NCBI GenBank assembly: GCA_000697335.1
Contig: JNEM01008405.1
Span: 1 to 16,914 of the forward strand
Direction of reading: 5' to 3'
Source of the DNA: Conidiobolus incongruus B7586
Taxonomy: Eukaryota; Entomophthoromycota; Entomophthoromycetes; Entomophthorales; Conidiobolaceae
Length of the DNA stretch: 16,914 bases
The position numbers and the translations under genes were made by a program. The notes beneath the pieces are model-generated. The model was not told the DNA's origin and did not search any database. It worked only from the letters and a program-made list of their open reading frames with translations. Position 1 is the first letter of the stretch. Every line of letters begins with the position of its first letter. Below, piece after piece: positions 11,601 to 16,914 of the stretch.

Positions 11601-14600
11601 GTATAATGCTCCCATATAAACTCCGATTTAGGCTCGCTAGAACCTTGAGAAGATCCAGTTGTTTGAGCTAAAGGAGCATTATCATCATCAGCTGTGGGTG
11701 GATCAGGTAGATCTTTATCATAATCTGTGTCCGAAATATTAAGCACGCTTCGAGACATTGGAGGTCCAACTTGAATTGCAACTGATCTTGTTGACATTGA
11801 ACGCAACAAGCCAGTTTGACTTTCTGTAGAAAGTTGTCGAAACATTGTAATCAATGCAAGTTCTTTGGGGTTGTTATTAGCTGGAGATATTTGCTCATCT
11901 TGTGTAGATGGATTGGAAGTTCTGTTCGGTAAGTCAACTATATTCTCATCCGATTTCTTACTCTTATTGCTATTAGATTGATTAGATTTATCATTGGTAC
12001 TAGCCAATTCGAAAGTATCAAGATGAGAAGATTCGTCAGATTCATCAGACTCACTATAATCATCCACCAATGGCGAAGTTTGGGGAGGGGTAATGGTAAT
12101 AGGCCTTGGACTGATTGAAACTTCACGCAATGATGATAAACACACTGGAGCTTGTGAATCATTGGGGTTGGACTGACAGCCCGGAGATGCGGTTTTCTTT
12201 GGATATTAATGTCATCTTTGAATAATTCATTCAGTTCCTTTTTCGCTGCTGTCGAATCAAGAATCACATCAGGCTCAACTTGATTCAATTTCTGACAATC
12301 ATTAGAGCTATTTGATTGTATTGACTCATCTATCTTATTTGATTCTTGAGCTAGTTTATCTCTTTCTAATAACTCTCCTAGAGATACCTTTGGTTTAGGC
12401 CCCAATGGAACCAAATTATTGGATGGATTGTTGGACTCAGAAAGCTGTTGCTCACGGTCGATGATTGCTTTCACTCGATCTGATACACTAATTCGAACAT
12501 TTTCTTCACTCTCTTCCTCATTATCAGATTCGCACTTTGAATAACTCTGTTTATTCTCTACAATTGATGGTTTCTCAACAGGACAAGTAGAATTGGTTAA
12601 AATATTAGATTGAGCCGTTCCATTATGTTCTAGAAGAATAGCTGAGGTCATATCCGGTTTATTCCCATTATTGCGAGTACTCATACAATTCTTTTCACGT
12701 CTCTCTTCAGCCCTACGATCCAAAATATCTCGTACTCTTTGTGTCATTTTAGAAGACTTCCGCTCTAAGGTACCTGCCCCAATACCCTTGAAACCTGGCT
12801 TCACTTCTTGTTGTTTTGTGCAAAACCTAAGTCAAGGATTTCAATATTAATATACATTGAGAAATATAAGTGGAAAAGCTTACCATCAATTCCTGTGTTT
12901 GAAGCGGAACCATTTTGAGATTCGCTCATTACAGGATCTACATCAAGCTTTCTCAAGGTAGAGCTTTTAATTTGAGACTCAGTATTCAAATAATCTTGAT
13001 TATGCTCAGATTTATCAATGAAACTTGGCTCAATTAAAAAGCTATTCAAATTCAACTCAGGATCAGATGGAGATTGGCTGAATTGAGAGATCGCCTGTAA
13101 GCAAATCTGTCTTTTTCGCACCATTGATAAATTCTGTTCCAGGATATGACTCTCGTTTACTTGGCTTGAATCAAGGTAACTATAACTATCGAATTTTTGC
13201 AATGGAACCATATGATGATACTCGTCACTATTATCAAAAGGAGGTCGAGAAGCAAATGACAATTGATTATTTTCACTTGAGCAGCCAGGTGAAGCTAAAT
13301 TATCCGAAGTATCTGAGTCGCTATTCATCGAAGTAGATGAGAGGCATGGGGATGCTATCTGGTTGCTTGAATGAATACTTCCTTTGCTAATATTGGAAAA
13401 GGAGGAAGTTGCAGGAGATTCATACCTTTGACTTCCATGCCTATTCAATATACTAATCAATTTAGACTTTGGAGAAAGTATGGCAGGTCCCAATTGGGGT
13501 TTTGGGGTTGGCGAGAGTTTAGGAGATTTAGCTAAACTAGTTGTAGATTTAGAAGACTGTGGAAGAGGGAGAAATGAGCTTGAATCCAGTCCCAATTCTT
13601 GATCAGACCCAGTCAGATCTGAAGGGATTAACTTTCGGCTCTTTTTATTTTTTCCTTTTTCTCCACTGTTATTGAAACGTGGAGGAATTTGACTAGAATA
13701 GTGAATCGTCGCATAACTCTTTTTCACTCGAGGGTTACGACCAGATTTAGACCGTTTTGTAATTCTAATAGATGCCACTTCCTCTTTGAGAATTCGACTC
13801 AAATCACTACCCACATTAACGAAACATGGTAAAGCGATCCCACTTTTATCCAACTCAGCTTGGGTGAGATTTAATTGATATTCGCTAAAATCAAGATAGC
13901 CAACCAAATTCTTAATATTGGGTGCTAAGCCTTTACGAGAAAGTAAATGGCTAAGAGCATGGATACAATAAATTACTTTGGGAATATTTTTTCTTGCATA
14001 CAAGTCGGTCAATTCGAACAAGAAATTCTAAATTAACAATAAGCAATCAATAAACAATTAGATTATGCCCATATAATACCTGAGGAAGTCCAGCCTTAAC
14101 AGCTGCTTTAAGAAAATAATGAATATTATCGCTATGACGGAAACTCAATTTCTCATCCTATTAACATTAACATTAATAATATATTGTTATAAAAATCATG
14201 AGAAAAAATCAATTTAAAGGGTTCTAGAGAAAATAATCCATTACCTCATATATTTTTTTGACAACAGTGGGCTCAAAAGTTTTAGCAAGTTTGGCTAATA
14301 ATACTCCATTCTGAAGCTTAACTCCCAAATCATCGAATGGCCCTAAGTCAACATTCAAACACGACTCAATCCATCTATTCAAACATGATTAATACTAAAT
14401 GCAACAAAAATAATATAAAAGCATACTGTTTAGCTTCAGTAACATGACAAAGATATTCATAGGTAAACACTTGATCTCTTTCAATCTCCATCCAATTTTT
14501 CATATATGTGCGACTCCCATAATTGCTGTTGGTGTGTATTGAGTTGTTTTGATTAAAAGACCGCTTGGATTTCAGATTCATGGATAATATGGATTCTGAT

Positions 14601-14952
14601 GCTTTATTTGATCTTTGGAATAATAGTGAGCTAGATGATTTTTTCATTATATTCTGAATTATCGGATTGGTCTGATTAGGATTAAGATCCAGTTTAGAAT
14701 TTGATGGCTCATGCTTCTGCAGTTTGATTCTTCCATGAAACCCAGAGATATCAAAGGATGGCTGATTCGAGGTAACATAATAAGACTGATAATTATTAAA
14801 TGCTAGATATTAAAACAAAAGACAATATTAAATTAAAAATAAATAAAATGATGCAAATGCAAATAGAGAATAAAATAAAAAACTAAAGAATTAAAAAAGC
14901 TTGATGCTGATAAACAATACATATTTATTTGTTGTGAATAATCTTGATTCAT
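8634..14952 (-). CDS. IQGAP-family cytokinesis scaffold (Iqg1/Rng2-like), multi-exon
   Basis: Actomyosin-ring scaffold: CH domain binds F-actin, IQ motifs bind calmodulin or myosin light chain, and the GAP-related domain binds Rho-type GTPases. Exons: 14952-14916 (inferred), 14802-14427, 14374-14245, 14157-14080, 14027-12884, then 12806-8634 with two unexplained frame changes; about 1980 residues (human 1657). The CH domain spans residues 120-240 (FTYEYLCHVTEAK to KVIYCIHALSHLL). A long Ser/Asn-rich region follows, then at least five IQ-like motifs at about 11610-11150 (such as LQGMCRGYIIRQYY). MQSFLHLLEESDLDF leads into the GAP-related domain (about 10690-9770: REEYLLLNLF, MPYGIRYIAKELK, YYRYINPAIVAPE) and RasGAP C-terminal region (about 9530-8660). 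As in known IQGAPs, no arginine sits at the finger position (LFQSAI). The missing WW domain fits fungi. Confidence 0.92.
11057..11103 (-). other. candidate intron at the end of the IQ region (47 nt)
   Basis: Donor GTATCC, a GTTAAA branch-like sequence about 10 nt before the acceptor, and acceptor TTCCAAG. It is phase 1. Its length is typical of this locus and its removal moves the IQ-region frame exactly into the frame of the GAP-related domain (joint SSPLK to DYWANRER). Against it, the removed bases include IVKFQ in the downstream frame, which looks like the start of a further IQ-type motif. The alternative is a one-base net frame change just upstream. Confidence 0.45.
12807..12883 (-). other. 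IQGAP intron with a skipped near acceptor (77 nt)
   Basis: Donor GTAAGC. The first acceptor, GACTTAG ending at 12827, gives a 57-nt intron but leads in frame to a TGA at 12803-12801. The acceptor ending at 12807 (ACAAG) restores the downstream frame, joining GID to EVKPGFKG. It is the first half of a tandem AAGAAG acceptor, and using the second half would drop only the Glu. A TTGAC branch-like sequence lies 3-4 nt before the skipped AG, too close for its use, which supports choosing the downstream site. Confidence 0.75.
14028..14079 (-). other. IQGAP intron within the CH domain (52 nt)
   Basis: Donor GTATTA, CTAAT and GTTAAT branch-like sequences, and acceptor AATTTAG. It is phase 0. It joins VKAGLPQ to NFLFELTDLYARKN, the last part of the CH domain. 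Confidence 0.95.
14158..14244 (-). other. IQGAP intron within the CH domain (87 nt)
   Basis: Donor GTAATG, a GTTAAT-rich 3' part and acceptor TTAATAG. It is phase 0. It joins TVVKKIYE to DEKLSFRHSDNIHYFLK, in line with the family segment KKIYD followed by FRHTDN. Confidence 0.93.
14375..14426 (-). other. IQGAP intron within the CH domain (52 nt)
   Basis: Donor GTATGC, branch ATTAATC and acceptor GAATAG. It is phase 2. Splicing joins HVTEAKQ to WIESCLNVDLG, matching the EAKRWIEACL region of known IQGAP CH domains. Reading through ends at the TAG formed by the acceptor. Confidence 0.95.
14803..14915 (-). other. inferred first IQGAP intron (113 nt)
   Basis: The frame upstream of the CH exon stays open and protein-like back to a TTAATATCTAG acceptor ending at 14803, with a stop just beyond it. 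That acceptor needs a phase-1 donor. An ATG at 14952-14950 with A at -3 opens a short exon, MNQDYSQQINMY, and a GTTTAT donor at 14915 has the right phase and gives S at the joint. A better-looking GTATTG donor five bases earlier is in the wrong phase for this acceptor. An alternative is translation starting at the ATG at 14647. The acceptor is likely; the donor and start are less sure. Confidence 0.45.
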
Positions 14953-16002
14953 TGTTAATGAGTGTGGGGTAATTACAATTTTGACTTGAGTCTGTTTTGG
15001 TGTAAAGAATTGGTTGAATAAATTTAATTGCAGTCCAATTCATAAAATTAAATTGTCTCAATGGCTAGTTTCCTATTATGGGTTAACCTTAATTCAGATA
15101 TTTAGTTAGAAATATTGATATTGTTGATGATTATTAGTATTGTGGAGATAATAATATATTACTATTAATATTAAAATCAACACTTTTAATAAATATTTTG
15201 ATTCCTCTCATAACTATTTTCTATAATTGAATTCTTATAACCAAACATATCAATCATATCAAATTTTAAATTAATTAAATCACGTATAAAATGGATTTAG
15301 TCACAATAATTGAAATTCATATCTATAATCTTAAATTAACTAATACTTGAAAATAAATTTAATCATTTCATTCACAAGAACTATAAAATAATAAAATTCA
15401 TAAAAATTAGAAAAAAGAAGTAGTAATAGTATTTACTCAAAAGATTGCTACACACTGGCTAATCAAAAAAACTAATGATAATTTTTAAGACACTGTAATG
15501 CTAAGTATATTAATACAGCTCAATATTTAATTTCTATGATTATATTATAATAACGTTTGAAAAATTTGAGACATAATAAATCAAACAAAATTTGTATTAC
15601 CAAGGTAATTCTAATGACTATAAATATTAAGAAATGTAATTTAAATAATTCATTTATCCACAATTTAACAAATTTGAGCAAATACAATTAATACAAATGA
15701 AATAATTAAAAATATTTACTAATAGACAAATTCATACATGACATATTTCAATTAATTAAACTTCGCTGATTAAATTATAACTACCAATATTAAACAGTAT
15801 ATATTAACACTATTCAAAAAAAGAATCAACATCAAATTCAAAAAATTGCTAAATTTAATTCAAAACAAATAAATAAAAAAACTAATTAGTCAATTGTCTA
15901 TTATAAATATGAAATTAAAACGAACAAAATAACCAACTAATAATATATTGTCTATGAAATTATCTATATATTAAATAATTTCACATTTAATCAATGCAAT
16001 GT
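14953..16002. other. AT-rich gene-free spacer between the IQGAP and WDR55-like genes
   Basis: About 1 kb with no convincing coding sequence on either strand. It should hold the IQGAP promoter and 5' untranslated region on the left and the 3' untranslated region of the WD40 gene on the right. The left end depends on the inferred IQGAP start. No tRNA, clear repeat or transposon end was found. Confidence 0.7.
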
Positions 16003-16914
16003 TTAAAGATCAGAAAAAAATGATTTAATCTTCTTAGATCGATTGACATTTTTCAATTTTTTGTCTTTCTTTTTTCTTTTTCCGTTTTCTTTTTTCTTTT
16101 TGGCATTATCGGAATCGCTGTCAGAGTCAAATTCATCATCAGATGGGTCTGAGGTGGCATTATCTGTGTTAGATAAATCATTGATAAAACTGTCCAAATT
16201 AGCAGGACTGTCATGATCTTCGTAAGTCTCTTCTCCATTTCCTTCTTCATCCGCTTCACTATCATTTTCAGATTGATGTTGGCCGTCCTCAATAAAGTCA
16301 TTTTCGTCGTCACTATCATCAGAATCCTCTTGATCTAGCTGTACTTCAGGAAAACTCAAAGATTGCTTAGACTCATTAGGAAGATTTCCAGTCTCAAACA
16401 ATTCTTTTGCATCCCAAAAAACCATCGTGCAATCTTGAGAACAGCTAACAACAAACTCATTAAATGGATCACCTTTTACCTTTTCGACTGGCATATCTTT
16501 ATGACTACCAAGCGTGCCTTTGATTTTATTGGGCAAAATACCAACAACACGAATATTTCCATCACTGCATCCAGTACATACTGTATCTTCATTGATTTTA
16601 CAAATAGAATCGATTGATAATTGATGTCCTTTCATTCTATCTGTCATATCTCCAAAATTACCCCAATCCCATATACTCAAAATTCCTTCTTGAGTGCCAA
16701 CTAGAACCTTTTTACCATTCTTAATCACACTGATCGATAGTAATTCTTCTTCTTGTTGGTCAGATCTAGCTAAGAGCGCCTTTTTACGAAGATCATATAC
16801 GGAAAGGTAACCATCACCACCAACAGAGATAAGAGATCTCTTATGATAGACATAAGACATGTCAGTAATGTAATCTTCATGTTCATGAAATTTTGCTACT
16901 GAGCTTTTTTCTCT
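16003..16914 (-). CDS. WDR55/Jip5-type WD40 ribosome-biogenesis protein, 5' end outside the window
   Basis: The family acts in the nucleolus in large ribosomal subunit maturation. The visible 303 residues are open from the window edge, so the ATG at 16860 is internal: the preceding frame reads FHEHEDYITDM, like the HEEYIS segment of WDR55. WD40 blades follow, with SVGGDGYLSVYDLRKK, GTQEGILSIWDW, SIDSICKINEDTVCTGCSDG, NIRVVGILPNKIKGTLGSH and SCSQDCTMVFWD, closely following the order in human WDR55. Next comes a long acidic Asp/Ser/Glu tail, rich in likely casein kinase 2 sites, then a lysine-rich block and the C-terminal KSFFSDL, with a TAA stop at 16005-16003. No intron or break is seen. At least the first two to three blades lie outside the window. 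JIP5 is the yeast name; orthology rests on motif order. Confidence 0.9.
   Translation of the reverse strand, partial: REKSSVAKFHEHEDYITDMSYVYHKRSLISVGGDGYLSVYDLRKKALLARSDQQEEELLSISVIKNGKKVLVGTQEGILSIWDWGNFGDMTDRMKGHQLSIDSICKINEDTVCTGCSDGNIRVVGILPNKIKGTLGSHKDMPVEKVKGDPFNEFVVSCSQDCTMVFWDAKELFETGNLPNESKQSLSFPEVQLDQEDSDDSDDENDFIEDGQHQSENDSEADEEGNGEETYEDHDSPANLDSFINDLSNTDNATSDPSDDEFDSDSDSDNAKKKKENGKRKKKDKKLKNVNRSKKIKSFFSDL

Noticed and set aside
8634-12806. The IQGAP gene as a pseudogene because of its frame changes
   Set aside because: Long frames on both sides are free of stops and keep the conserved CH, IQ and GAP-related sequence, which is not expected after loss of constraint. A sequence error or unrecognised splicing is more likely.
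13124-13336. 70-codon plus-strand open frame opposite the IQGAP linker
   Set aside because: It is antisense to the exon that is continuous with the CH domain, and it shows no recognisable domain.
14953-16002. tRNA or other structured RNA gene in the right-hand spacer
   Set aside because: I looked for A-box and B-box type sequence and for GC-containing stems and saw none. The segment is too AT-rich for a cloverleaf that I could support.
16053-16319. Lysine/methionine/threonine-rich 88-codon minus-strand frame inside the WDR55-like gene
   Set aside because: It is the shifted frame of the acidic and lysine-rich tail, a low-complexity artefact.
377-16914. A same-strand operon-like unit of RRP5, IQGAP and the WDR55-like gene
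   Set aside because: Spacers of about 1 and 2.2 kb with separate stops and starts argue for independent transcription, and the shared strand for three genes can easily be chance.

Overview
The window looks like nuclear DNA of a fungus, probably an early-diverging lineage. Coding stretches are moderately AT-rich. Spacers are extremely AT-rich, about one fifth G+C by eye. Introns are short (mostly 47-57 nt) with GTA-type donors, and several have a CTAAY branch sequence close to the acceptor. The IQGAP-type gene has CH, IQ and GAP-related regions but no visible WW domain, which is the fungal rather than the animal layout. I cannot name the species.

Three protein genes are present, all read from the minus strand. 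From left to right: (1) bases 1-376, gene-free AT-rich flank with the 3' region of the first gene; (2) 377-6436, an RRP5 (human PDCD11) orthologue, five exons and 1951 residues, complete; (3) 6437-8633, a 2.2 kb gene-free spacer; (4) 8634-about 14952, an IQGAP (Iqg1/Rng2) orthologue, essentially complete, with five supported or inferred introns near the 5' end and two places in the middle where the reading frame changes without a clear intron; (5) about 14953-16002, a second gene-free AT-rich spacer; (6) 16003-16914, the C-terminal part of a WDR55/Jip5-type WD40 protein, running off the right edge.

The two outer genes belong to ribosome biogenesis. Rrp5 acts in the small- and large-subunit pre-rRNA processing complexes in the nucleolus, and Jip5/WDR55 in large-subunit maturation. 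The middle gene is a cytokinesis scaffold that links actin, myosin light chain/calmodulin and the division site. Nothing in the sequence shows that the three are co-regulated, and each has its own spacer.

I found no transposon, virus-like element, tRNA, rRNA, CRISPR array or other novel system. The points worth a second look are the two frame discontinuities in the IQGAP gene, an intron whose nearest acceptor leads to a stop while a tandem AAGAAG acceptor keeps the frame, a repeated RVxxIxDR motif, and the long, very AT-rich spacers.
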